From NCBI RefSeq assembly GCF_014646215.1, contig NZ_BMNA01000002.1, positions 304,874 to 368,873 on the forward strand: a stretch of DNA of 64,000 bases, given 5' to 3'. Shown in pieces: positions 1 through 6,763 of the stretch. This DNA comes from Nakamurella endophytica. GTDB taxonomy: Bacteria; Actinomycetota; Actinomycetes; Mycobacteriales; Nakamurellaceae. The notes below the pieces were generated by a model. The model was given only the letters and a program-made list of their open reading frames with translations, ran no database searches and was not told where the DNA came from. How positions within the stretch are numbered: position 1 is the first letter of the stretch; every line of letters begins with the position of its first letter. The position numbers and the translations under genes were made by a program.

Positions 1-71
1 GCGACGGTCGGTGGCTCGCCCGTGGCGGTCGAGGAGGCAGCGGCTGCCGGACGGGTCAACGGGCTTGCCAT
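1..71 (-). CDS. Start of a probable sugar ABC transporter permease (partial)
   Basis: Only the first 23 codons lie in the window: ATG at 71, reading leftward, Met-Ala-Ser-Pro-Leu-Thr followed by an Ala/Ser/Thr-rich stretch. It begins 6 bases after the stop of the sugar-binding lipoprotein gene and on the same strand. In MalEFG-type loci the binding protein is normally followed by two membrane permeases, so a permease is the natural expectation, and such permeases often begin with a short polar Ala/Pro tail. The visible residues alone do not identify the family; the call rests on context. Confidence 0.45.
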   Translation of the reverse strand, partial: MASPLTRPAAAASSTATGEPPTV

Positions 72-77
72 GGCCGG

Positions 78-1604
78 TCAGCCCCCGATTTGGCTCTCGT
101 AGTCGCTCTGCACCTTCTTGAGCATGTTCTCGGCGCTCTCCTGACCGGCCACCAGCTTCTGCAGCTCGGGGGTCCAGCTCTTGGCGTAGATCGAACCGGT
201 GGCGTTGGCGATGAAGTCCATCGCTCCGTTGTCCTGACCGATCTTGGCGCCGGCGGCCAAGGTCGTCGCCGTGACGGTGCCCTGCTTCGCCGGCGGCATG
301 TAGGCGTCGGCCGGTCCCATCGGGTGGGAACCCCCGACGGTCACGTCGATCTCCCGGGCCTTCTGGTTGGTCGCCACCCAGTTCAGGAAGAACGCCGCAC
401 AGTCGGCGTGCTTGGCCGTCGCGGCGATGCCGAAGGTCAGCGGCGCGGACATCGCGGCCTGCTTGCCGCCCGCCTGGGCCGGCGGCATGAGGAAGAACCC
501 GGCGTTGCCGGCCATCTGCTTGTCGAGATTGCCCGACTCCCAGTCACCGTCGAAGATGAACAGGCTCTGTCCGCCGATGAAGCGGCTCATCATCGCGGCG
601 TAGTCGAACGAGTTGACGTCCGGCGCGAAGTAGCCGCTCTTGATCCACTGCTGCAGGTGCTGGGCGGCCTGCACGTTGGTCGGCGTGTCGATGGTGGCGC
701 CGGACTTCTGGAAGATCCAGTCGTTGATCGGTGCCGCCGGTCCGTAGGCGGCCATCAGGTTCTGCAGCGGGAAGGCCAGGCCGCCCGTCGCGCCGCCGTT
801 GAACTGCGCGATCGGGGTGACCCCGGCCTGCTTGGCCTTGGCGAGCACGGCGTCGAGCTCGGCGAGCGTGGTCGGCTCGGCCGTCATCCCGACCTGCTGG
901 GCAAGCTTCTTGTTGTAGAAGATGCCGGTCAGGCTGAAGTTCAGGCCCATCGCGTACAGCGGCCCGGTGCCGCGCTGGCCCTTGTCGTCCACCCGCAGCT
1001 GCTCCAGCTGCGAGGCGGGCCACTTGTCCCAGCCGTAGGCGGTGGCGTAGCTGTCCAGGTTCTTGAGCAGCCCGTCCTTGACCAGCTCGGACATCTGCGG
1101 GAGGCGCATCAGGTCCGGCGGGTCGTCCGCGAGGACCCGCGGCGCGTTCTGCGTGATGACCGCGAACTGGTCCTCGCGGATCTTCCACGTGACGTTCGGG
1201 AACTGCTTGGTGAACTCGTCGGTGAGCGCCTTGGGCAGCGGGAACCCGGTCTCGAAGTAGCCGGTCATCTCCACCGGGTCCGACCCGCAACCCGGGGTCG
1301 CGGCCGCCGAGGACGATCCCCCGCCCGAGGACGTGCCGGCCGACCCGGACACCGTGCCGGACCCCGAGGCCGTGCCGGACCCGGAGGCCGTGCCGGTCCC
1401 CGACGCCGTGCCGGACCCGGAGGCCGTGCCGGTCCCGGCCCCGGCCGAGCTGGATGCCTCGGTCGACGCGGTGCTGGAGGATGTGGCCGAGGACCCGCCC
1501 GGCGGGCTGCACGCCGAGGCGGCCAGCACGCCGCCCAGGAGCACGGCCGTCACTGCGGCACCTCGTCGGCCGCGGCGCGAGAAGAGCGGCACTGCTGGGA
1601 ACAT
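78..1604 (-). CDS. Extracellular sugar-binding lipoprotein of an ABC transporter (family 1)
   Basis: This is a 508-residue solute-binding protein, expected to be anchored outside the membrane and to deliver sugar to a MalFG-type permease. The start at 1604 is preceded by a strong ribosome binding site (AAAGGAGG at 1612-1619); a longer frame to 1691 lacks one. A basic N-terminus (RRGRR), a hydrophobic stretch and the lipobox LAASAC predict lipid attachment at Cys32. A Ser/Gly/Thr linker of about 70 residues, partly encoded by an 18-bp tandem repeat, joins the anchor to the binding domain. The domain has typical family features: an early G-Y-F-E-T strand, a Y-A-M-G-L-N hinge region and an F-D-G-D-W segment. 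The ligand cannot be told from sequence. Confidence 0.88.
   Translation of the reverse strand: MFPAVPLFSRRGRRGAAVTAVLLGGVLAASACSPPGGSSATSSSTASTEASSSAGAGTGTASGSGTASGTGTASGSGTASGSGTVSGSAGTSSGGGSSSAAATPGCGSDPVEMTGYFETGFPLPKALTDEFTKQFPNVTWKIREDQFAVITQNAPRVLADDPPDLMRLPQMSELVKDGLLKNLDSYATAYGWDKWPASQLEQLRVDDKGQRGTGPLYAMGLNFSLTGIFYNKKLAQQVGMTAEPTTLAELDAVLAKAKQAGVTPIAQFNGGATGGLAFPLQNLMAAYGPAAPINDWIFQKSGATIDTPTNVQAAQHLQQWIKSGYFAPDVNSFDYAAMMSRFIGGQSLFIFDGDWESGNLDKQMAGNAGFFLMPPAQAGGKQAAMSAPLTFGIAATAKHADCAAFFLNWVATNQKAREIDVTVGGSHPMGPADAYMPPAKQGTVTATTLAAGAKIGQDNGAMDFIANATGSIYAKSWTPELQKLVAGQESAENMLKKVQSDYESQIGG
1348..1437. repeat. Five 18-bp tandem repeats in the lipoprotein linker
   Basis: Five consecutive 18-base units (1348-1365, 1366-1383, 1384-1401, 1402-1419, 1420-1437) of the form GASGCCGTGCCGGWCCCS. 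In the minus-strand gene they encode a Gly/Ser/Thr/Ala hexapeptide repeat between the lipid anchor and the binding domain. The units differ by only a few bases, so copy number could vary by slippage. Confidence 0.85.
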
Positions 1605-1728
1605 CGGGACGCCTCCTTTGGCGAGAACACCGGCCGCCGCCCGACGGCGGCTCCGGTCCGGGTGGTGGTGCGACGGTTCTGGTGCGGTCATCGCGGTCCG
1701 GGGCGGTCGGCCGGTGCCATCCGGCGGC

Positions 1729-2673
1729 TCACCGGTGGCAGGCGCGACGGAGGGCGTCGGCGGCGTCCTGCTGCCACCGCCGGGCCGGTGGCCACCGGCC
1801 GGTCAAGGCCAGGGACCCGTGGACCGCGCCGGGGTACTCGGTCGCGGTCACCTCGACGCCGGCCTCGCGCAACCTCGCCGCGTACCGGTGGCCGTCGAGG
1901 CGGAGCGGGTCGTGCTCGGCCGTCATGATGTGCGCCGGCGGGAGGCCGGTCAGATCCCCGGCCAGCAGCGGCGACGCCAACGGCTGCAGCGCTTCCGCCG
2001 GGCCGGCGAGGTAGAGCTCCGCACACCACTGCATCTCGGCCACGGTGATGCCGAAGTCGTCACCGACCCCCGACGTGCGCATGGTCTGCAGGGACAGGTC
2101 CAGCACGGGCACCTCGAGCAGCTGCAGGTCGACGGTGGGGCCGCCGCGGTCCCGGCAGGCCAGCACGACGGCGGCGGCCAGGTTCGCGCCGGCCGAGACC
2201 CCGCCGATGGTCGACCGTTCCGGGTCGCCACCCCACTCGTGCGCGTGCTCCACCGCCCACAGCAGTCCTGCGTAGCAGTCCTCGACCGCTGTCGGGAACG
2301 GGTGCTCGGGCGCCAGGCGGTAGTCGACCGCCACTACCACGCAGTCGGCGGCCCGAGCGCGGGTGCGGCACAGCGCGTCGTTGACCGGTTCGTCGACCGA
2401 GCCGAGCCAGAACCCGCCGCCATGGAGGAAGACGTGCACCGGGAGCCCGGTGGCGGACGACGGTCGGTACACCCGGACCCGCAGCGGAACGGTCCCGGTC
2501 GGGACCGCGACGTCGGCGACGGAGTGGACGTCCTCACCGGCCCGTCCGTGGCGGCGGAACAGCTCGTCGCCGGCGGACCGGATCGCGGTCCTGCGCTGCG
2601 CCACGGTCCGGTCCGGGTGGCCCGAGTCGGGCTTGTCGTCGAGGAAGGCGCGGACTTCGTCGTCCAGGACCAC
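1729..2673 (-). CDS. Alpha/beta hydrolase, hormone-sensitive-lipase-type esterase
   Basis: A 314-residue cytosolic esterase/lipase of the HSL (family IV) type. It shows the oxyanion motif HGGG (residues 84-87), the DYRLAPEHPFP block that follows it in this family, the nucleophile motif GVSAG with Ser160, a late Asp (EHDPL) and the catalytic His in A-V-H-G. GTG at 2673 is chosen because GAGGAGGGA lies just upstream and the length then matches the family; the frame runs open to 2859 without family-like sequence. It lies between a sugar-binding lipoprotein gene and a LacI regulator on the same strand, so it may deacylate sugar esters or another substrate of this locus. That role is inference. 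Confidence 0.85.
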   Translation of the reverse strand: MVLDDEVRAFLDDKPDSGHPDRTVAQRRTAIRSAGDELFRRHGRAGEDVHSVADVAVPTGTVPLRVRVYRPSSATGLPVHVFLHGGGFWLGSVDEPVNDALCRTRARAADCVVVAVDYRLAPEHPFPTAVEDCYAGLLWAVEHAHEWGGDPERSTIGGVSAGANLAAAVVLACRDRGGPTVDLQLLEVPVLDLSLQTMRTSGVGDDFGITVAEMQWCAELYLAGPAEALQPLASPLLAGDLTGLPPAHIMTAEHDPLRLDGHRYAARLREAGVEVTATEYPGAVHGSLALTGRWPPARRWQQDAADALRRACHR

Positions 2674-2822
2674 GGTCTCGTCCCTCCTCGGACGGCAGGC
2701 ACAGGTGCGCGGGCGGTGCTCGCGACGGTGACGGTCCCGGCGGGTCCGCGGTCGCGCCGACGTCCGTCCCCGGTGCCGGCCGATCCAGTCAACCGGGCGG
2801 CGGAGGCACGTGTCAAGGGGTT

Positions 2823-2844
2823 TTGTCGAAGCACTTTTATCGAC
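2823..2844. promoter_or_regulatory. Possible operator upstream of the esterase gene
   Basis: An inverted repeat (GTCGA at 2825-2829, TCGAC at 2840-2844) in the 208-base gap between the LacI-type gene and the esterase gene. A TTGACA -35-like hexamer on the minus strand lies just downstream at 2811-2816; I see no convincing -10 at normal spacing. The half-site TTGTCGA recurs at 5459-5465 in front of the ROK gene, which is why I record it. Confidence 0.3.
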
Positions 2845-2881
2845 GGACCGCACGAGCAAAGGCCATCCCGGACAGGCGGTG

Positions 2882-3874
2882 TCAGGTGGTCGAGCGCCGC
2901 ACGAGCTGCACGTCCAACATCGTCGTCGACCGCAGCGAGCCGCCGTCGAGCTGCCCGCGGAGGATCCGGAGCGCGGCCGCCCCGGACTCCTCGAACGGTT
3001 GCCGCACCGTCGTCAGGTCCGCGGCTGCCGCCACGTCGCCGTCGTCGAAGCCCATGACGGCGACGTCCTCCGGAACCCTCAGACCGCGATCGCGGGCGGC
3101 CAGCAGGACGCCCACCGCCAGGGTGTCGTGGTGCGCCATGATCGCCGTCGGGCGGGTGTCGCCGTCGAGGAACGCGCCGGCGGCCGCGCGGGCGGCAGCG
3201 ATGGAGCTGTCACAGATCTCGACCTGGACCTGCGGCAGGCCCGCGCGGTCGGCGATCTCGAGGAACCCGGTGAGCCGCTTGACCGCCTGGGACTCGTAGT
3301 CGGACACCTGCCGCTCCAGCAGGTATCCCAGGCGGGTGTGGCCTCGCTCCACCAGGTGCCGGGCGGCCAGCCGTCCGCCGTCCACGTCGTCGATGAGAAC
3401 CCGGCTGAACACGTCGCTGTCGGCGTCGACGGCCACCGTGGCCAGCCCCCGCTTGTGCAGGCGCCGGGCGATCCCCTCCTCGATCTCCAGGCCCATGACG
3501 ATCAATCCGTCCAACCGGCCGTGGATCGGCATGCTGGCCAGCTCCGGGGACGTCGCCACGGCAGCCGACTCGTGGTCGAAGACCAGGACGTCCAACCCGC
3601 TGTCGGCGGCGGCCTCGAGCAGGCCGGACAGCCGTCGCAGGTACGAACCGTAGGAGGTGAAGGGCGCCATGACGCCGATGCGCCCCGTGCCCTTGCGTGC
3701 CAGGCTCACGGCCTGCGCCTTGGGGACGAATCCGAGCGCGTCGGCCGCGGCCAGCACGCGTGCGCGCGTCGCGGCACTGACCTTGTCCGGCTTGTTCAGG
3801 ACGTTGGACACGGTCGAGATGCTGACCTGCGCCCGCTCGGCGACCTCGTAGATCGTGACCGGTTGGGAGACCAT
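2882..3874 (-). CDS. LacI-family transcriptional regulator
   Basis: A 330-residue regulator. Residues 6-55 form the LacI helix-turn-helix (T-I-Y-E-V-A-E-R-A-Q-V-S, then S-T-V-S-N-V-L-N and the hinge helix A-x-x-L-A-R-K). The remainder is a periplasmic-binding-protein-like ligand domain ending in the usual T-x-V-R-Q-P-F-E-E-S-G segment. ATG at 3874 has a good ribosome site (GGAGGAGGTG); the frame is open for another 500 codons upstream, but that stretch is the shadow of the isomerase gene. It probably represses neighbouring sugar genes in the absence of ligand. Candidate target palindromes lie at 5178-5189 and 5415-5426. Confidence 0.93.
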   Translation of the reverse strand: MVSQPVTIYEVAERAQVSISTVSNVLNKPDKVSAATRARVLAAADALGFVPKAQAVSLARKGTGRIGVMAPFTSYGSYLRRLSGLLEAAADSGLDVLVFDHESAAVATSPELASMPIHGRLDGLIVMGLEIEEGIARRLHKRGLATVAVDADSDVFSRVLIDDVDGGRLAARHLVERGHTRLGYLLERQVSDYESQAVKRLTGFLEIADRAGLPQVQVEICDSSIAAARAAAGAFLDGDTRPTAIMAHHDTLAVGVLLAARDRGLRVPEDVAVMGFDDGDVAAAADLTTVRQPFEESGAAALRILRGQLDGGSLRSTTMLDVQLVRRSTT

Positions 3875-4149
3875 CGAGGTGCACCTCCTCCGACACCTGC
3901 CGCTGCGGCACCCACCTCGCCGAGACCCTTCGACAGAGCAAGCTACAGGGCGGCGCGGCGCCGGAGGCCGGGTCGAGCCCGACGCCCCGTCCCGGCACGC
4001 CGACGGCGCCGGCCCGCTGCACGCGAGCCGGCGCCGTGGCCGGTGGGACGGAGCGGCACACCGGGCGGCACCGAGCGGCACCGACCGGCGTGCAGCGACA
4101 CGGCCCGGCGGCCCCTCGCCCGCCGGGCCGCGTCGCGGTTCCGCTCCGG

Positions 4150-5178
4150 TCAGAAACGGATGTTCTTGAGGAAGTCGAACCCGACCTTGGCGGTGGTCAG
4201 GGCGGCGGCGCCGGCGTCGTCGCGCTCGATGATGTACTCGGTCACCGTGGGGCTGGCCGTCTTGGCCGCGAAGACGCGCGCGAAGTCGATGATGCCCTTG
4301 CCCGGGTCGGTCCAGGTGAAGGTCTGCAGCAGCGAGGACGGGGCCGGCTCGCCGTTGAGCAACCTCATGTCCTTGACATGGAACTGCGGCAGCCGGTTCT
4401 GCAGGAAGGTGACCAGCTGGGCAGGATCGTGGTGCCCGTAGTGCGCCCAGAAGATGTCGACCTCGAAGTGCACGTACCGCGGGTCCAGCTCGGCAATCAA
4501 GATGTCCGAACCGACCAGGGGCGTGTCCTTGAGCGGCAGGAACTCCCAGAAGTGGTTGTGCAGGCCGAACTTCAGGCCGGCGCGGTGCGCCGCCTGGCCG
4601 GCCCGGTTCAGCGCCTCGCACAGCTGCTGCCATTCGGCCTTGGTCTGCAGGTACTGCACCCCGTCGGCGGTGAAACCGGTGACGCCCACGACGGACTGGT
4701 CGATGTAGCTCTGCCCGACGACGCGCGCGTCGTGCAGCACCTGGGCGAACGCCGACGCGTCGAACGGCGCGGTGATCGAGGCGTTGTGCCCGGACGTCGA
4801 CCGCAACCCGTGCCGGTCTAGGGCCGCGCGGAACTGCTTGGCGGTCAGGCCCTGGTAGCCGGCGTTCTCGACCTTCTTGAACCCGATCTTCGCCAGGCCG
4901 GCCAGGGTTCCGTCCAGGTCCTTCGCCAGCAGGTCCCGCAGGGTGTACAGCTGGATGCTGATGTTGTCGGTCGGCACCCGGCGGTGGCAGTGCGCGGCCG
5001 GGCGGCCCGCAGCCTGCGCGCCGGTGGCGGCCGGAGCCGCCGCGGCGGCCGAGCCGCTGCCGACGGTGAGCGCGGCGGCGCCGGCCAGGCCGACCGCGGC
5101 GCCGACGCCCAGCATCCGCCTCCTGTTCAGCTGGGTGGCCTGGGCAGGCGTGGGCATGATGCTGCAGGACTGGCACAT
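4150..5178 (-). CDS. Tat-exported sugar isomerase/epimerase-like TIM barrel protein
   Basis: 342 residues. The N-terminus has a twin-arginine signal (N-R-R-R-M-L-G-V-G, then a long Ala/Gly hydrophobic stretch to about residue 50). The mature part is a xylose-isomerase-like TIM barrel (AP-endonuclease-2 superfamily) beginning I-S-I-Q-L-Y-T-L-R. Conserved metal-site positions are visible as L-H-N-H-x-W-E-F, E-V-D-I-F-W, F-H-V-K-D and a late E-Y-I-I-E. Family members isomerise or epimerise sugars and keto-sugars, and some act on 3-keto-glycosides. Export of a folded metalloenzyme fits the Tat route and suggests it acts on an extracellular sugar before uptake. ATG at 5178 is preceded by GGAG, which lies inside a perfect palindrome; ATG at 5157 is a less likely alternative. 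Confidence 0.86.
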   Translation of the reverse strand: MCQSCSIMPTPAQATQLNRRRMLGVGAAVGLAGAAALTVGSGSAAAAAPAATGAQAAGRPAAHCHRRVPTDNISIQLYTLRDLLAKDLDGTLAGLAKIGFKKVENAGYQGLTAKQFRAALDRHGLRSTSGHNASITAPFDASAFAQVLHDARVVGQSYIDQSVVGVTGFTADGVQYLQTKAEWQQLCEALNRAGQAAHRAGLKFGLHNHFWEFLPLKDTPLVGSDILIAELDPRYVHFEVDIFWAHYGHHDPAQLVTFLQNRLPQFHVKDMRLLNGEPAPSSLLQTFTWTDPGKGIIDFARVFAAKTASPTVTEYIIERDDAGAAALTTAKVGFDFLKNIRF

Positions 5179-5189
5179 GGAGCGCTCCA
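5178..5189. promoter_or_regulatory. LacI-type operator covering the ribosome site of the isomerase gene
   Basis: TGGAGCGCTCCA is a perfect 12-bp palindrome with the central CG typical of LacI-family operators. It resembles the TGGGAGCGCTCCCA boxes of actinomycete CebR/BglR regulators, a comparison from memory. It begins at the first base of the start codon and contains the GGAG ribosome site, so binding could block both transcription and translation start. The LacI gene at 2882-3874 is the obvious candidate binder. Confidence 0.5.
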
Positions 5190-5414
5190 GGGAGGAGTTG
5201 GGGAGTCGTCGCCTCGGCGAGACGACGCCGCACTGTCCCGCCAGGGGTGCGGATCCGGGTGACGCGGCACCGTGATCGCGTCGAGCCGACGCTCGGGACG
5301 TCCGGATCGCCTGGCCTTTCGCACGCTAGAGAGTGAAGGTGCCGGCAGACCAGAACCGAGCCCCGATCGTTACCGGTTCGTGACTCGGGCCACACTCATG
5401 ATCATTGTTGCAGG

Positions 5415-5426
5415 TCAACGCGTTGA
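5415..5426. promoter_or_regulatory. LacI-like palindrome TCAACGCGTTGA
   Basis: A perfect 12-bp palindrome with a central CG pair, the classic LacI-family layout, about 235 bases upstream of the isomerase start and about 145 upstream of the ROK start. Its sequence differs from the palindrome at 5178, so the two may bind different proteins. Confidence 0.4.
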
Positions 5427-5458
5427 GCGGCGGTGGGCTGGGCGGCCTGCCGCGTCCG

Positions 5459-5529
5459 TTGTCGATCGGTCTTCCGTCGACAAGAAACGAAACTTTCGTC
5501 TTGTGTCTGCGAAAGCCGGCCGCTACCGT
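5459..5529 (+). promoter_or_regulatory. Promoter and operators of the ROK/ABC operon
   Basis: Two overlapping inverted repeats lie over a likely promoter. The first has 7-bp arms TTGTCGA (5459-5465) and TCGACAA (5477-5483) with an 11-base spacer. The second pairs ACAAG (5480-5484) plus ACGAA (5487-5491) with TTCGT plus CTTGT (5495-5504); its A-rich ACGAA/TTCGT core resembles ROK-family operators. The second ends on the -35-like TTGTGT; TACCGT follows 17 bases later as the -10. Binding by the ROK protein would give simple autoregulation of the whole transport operon. Confidence 0.5.
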
Positions 5530-5572
5530 CCCTCCAGGACCACAGCCGGTCCACAGTCCCCGAGGAGCGCCG

Positions 5573-6763
5573 ATGCTCGATGCGATGCCCGCCGGTCATC
5601 GTCATCGGTTGCTCGCGCACCTGCGGGACCAGGGTCCCCGGTCCCGCGCCGAGCTCGCCGACGTCCTGGGCATGAACCGCGGACGGGTGCTGGCCGAGCT
5701 GGACCAACTGGTCAGGTCCAACCTGGTCCGGGAAGCCGGGTTCGCGTCGTCCCGCGGCGGTCGGCGGTCGACGCTCATCGAACTGCACCCCGACATCCGC
5801 TTCGCCGCCGTCGACATCGGTGTCTCGTCGATCGACCTCGAGGTCACCGACGGCTCGCTGCACCCCGTCGCCGCCGTGAGCGAACCGGCGGACGTCCGCC
5901 TCGGCCCGCGCCGGACCCTGCACCGGGTGAACGAGATCCTGGCCAAGCTGCAGGTGGACGGCGCCTTCGAGCAGTTGACCGCGGTGGGCATCGGGCTGCC
6001 CGGCCCGGTCAGCTTCCGGGACGGGATCCCGGTCTCGCCGCCGATCATGCCGGGCTGGGACCGCTTCCCGGTCCGCGACGCACTCGCCCGCGAGCACGGG
6101 TGTCCCGTCGTCGTCGACAACGACGTCAACATCATGGCTGTCGGCGAGCGCTACGGCGGCGTGGCCCGGTCCGTCGACGACTACCTGTTCCTCAAGCTGG
6201 GATCCGGCATCGGGTGCGGCATCTTCCTCGACGGCGACGTCTACCGCGGGACCGACGGGTGCGCGGGCGACATCGGGCACATGTGGGTGGACGACCGCGG
6301 CCCGGTGTGCGCCTGCGGCAACGTCGGGTGCCTGGAGTCGCTCTTCGGCGGGACCGCGCTCGCCCGGGACGCCACGGCCCTCGCCCGCTCGGGGAAGTCG
6401 TCGTTCCTGGCCGAGCGGCTGCCGCACCGACCGGAACTGACGGCCGAGGACGTCGCTGCCGGCGCGGTCGACGGGGATCCGGCGTGCCTGAACCTGGTCC
6501 GTTCGGGGGGCCGTCGCGTCGGGTCGGTGCTGGCCGGTCTGGTCAGCTTCCTCAACCCGTCGATGATAGTGATCGGCGGCGGACTGGCCGGTCTCGGCCA
6601 TGTGCTGCTGGCGGAGATCCGCAGCGTCGTCTACCGCCGGTCGCTGTCGCTGGCCACCGGCAACATGCCCATCGTCATGTCCGAGCTCGGACCCCGCACC
6701 GGCGTCGTCGGTGCCGCGGTCCTGGCCAGTGATCTCGCCTTCGGCACCCAGGAGCAGGAGTGA
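5573..6763 (+). CDS. ROK-family transcriptional regulator
   Basis: 396 residues. The N-terminal 60 residues form a winged helix (R-A-E-L-A-D-V-L-G-M-N-R-G-R-V). A ROK sugar-kinase-like domain follows with V-D-N-D-V-N, a G-x-G-I-G-C-G-I phosphate loop, the zinc motif C-A-C-G-N-V-G-C-L-E-S and G-D-I-G-H before it. ATG at 5573 has GAGGAG at good spacing; the frame opens further upstream across the promoter. It probably senses a sugar and controls the downstream ABC genes, whose ATPase gene begins inside its stop codon (GTGA overlap), so regulator and transporter share one mRNA. Confidence 0.92.
   Translation: MLDAMPAGHRHRLLAHLRDQGPRSRAELADVLGMNRGRVLAELDQLVRSNLVREAGFASSRGGRRSTLIELHPDIRFAAVDIGVSSIDLEVTDGSLHPVAAVSEPADVRLGPRRTLHRVNEILAKLQVDGAFEQLTAVGIGLPGPVSFRDGIPVSPPIMPGWDRFPVRDALAREHGCPVVVDNDVNIMAVGERYGGVARSVDDYLFLKLGSGIGCGIFLDGDVYRGTDGCAGDIGHMWVDDRGPVCACGNVGCLESLFGGTALARDATALARSGKSSFLAERLPHRPELTAEDVAAGAVDGDPACLNLVRSGGRRVGSVLAGLVSFLNPSMIVIGGGLAGLGHVLLAEIRSVVYRRSLSLATGNMPIVMSELGPRTGVVGAAVLASDLAFGTQEQE

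Larger units (their letters stand above)
5190..5572. other. Divergent regulatory region between the isomerase and ROK genes
   Basis: About 390 bases without a gene. It contains three separate inverted repeats (5415-5426, 5459-5483, 5480-5504) and a plausible plus-strand promoter (TTGTGT at 5501-5506, 17 bases, TACCGT at 5524-5529). The rest, 5190-5410, shows no coding signal that I can support. Confidence 0.6.

Noticed and set aside
90..1928. 612-codon plus-strand open frame opposite the sugar-binding gene
   Set aside because: It is an antisense shadow: the translation is Arg/Gly/Val-rich low-complexity sequence without family motifs, while the minus strand encodes a clear lipoprotein with a ribosome site.
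2882..5395. A single 837-residue protein with the LacI regulator at its C-terminus
   Set aside because: The upstream 500 codons are the off-frame shadow of the isomerase gene. The LacI domain has its own ATG (3874) with GGAGGAGG.
5459..5482. A third ECF42-type promoter (TGTCGA occurs on both strands here)
   Set aside because: Neither TGTCGA is followed by CGTC at 17 bases; the arms belong to an inverted repeat over the ROK promoter.
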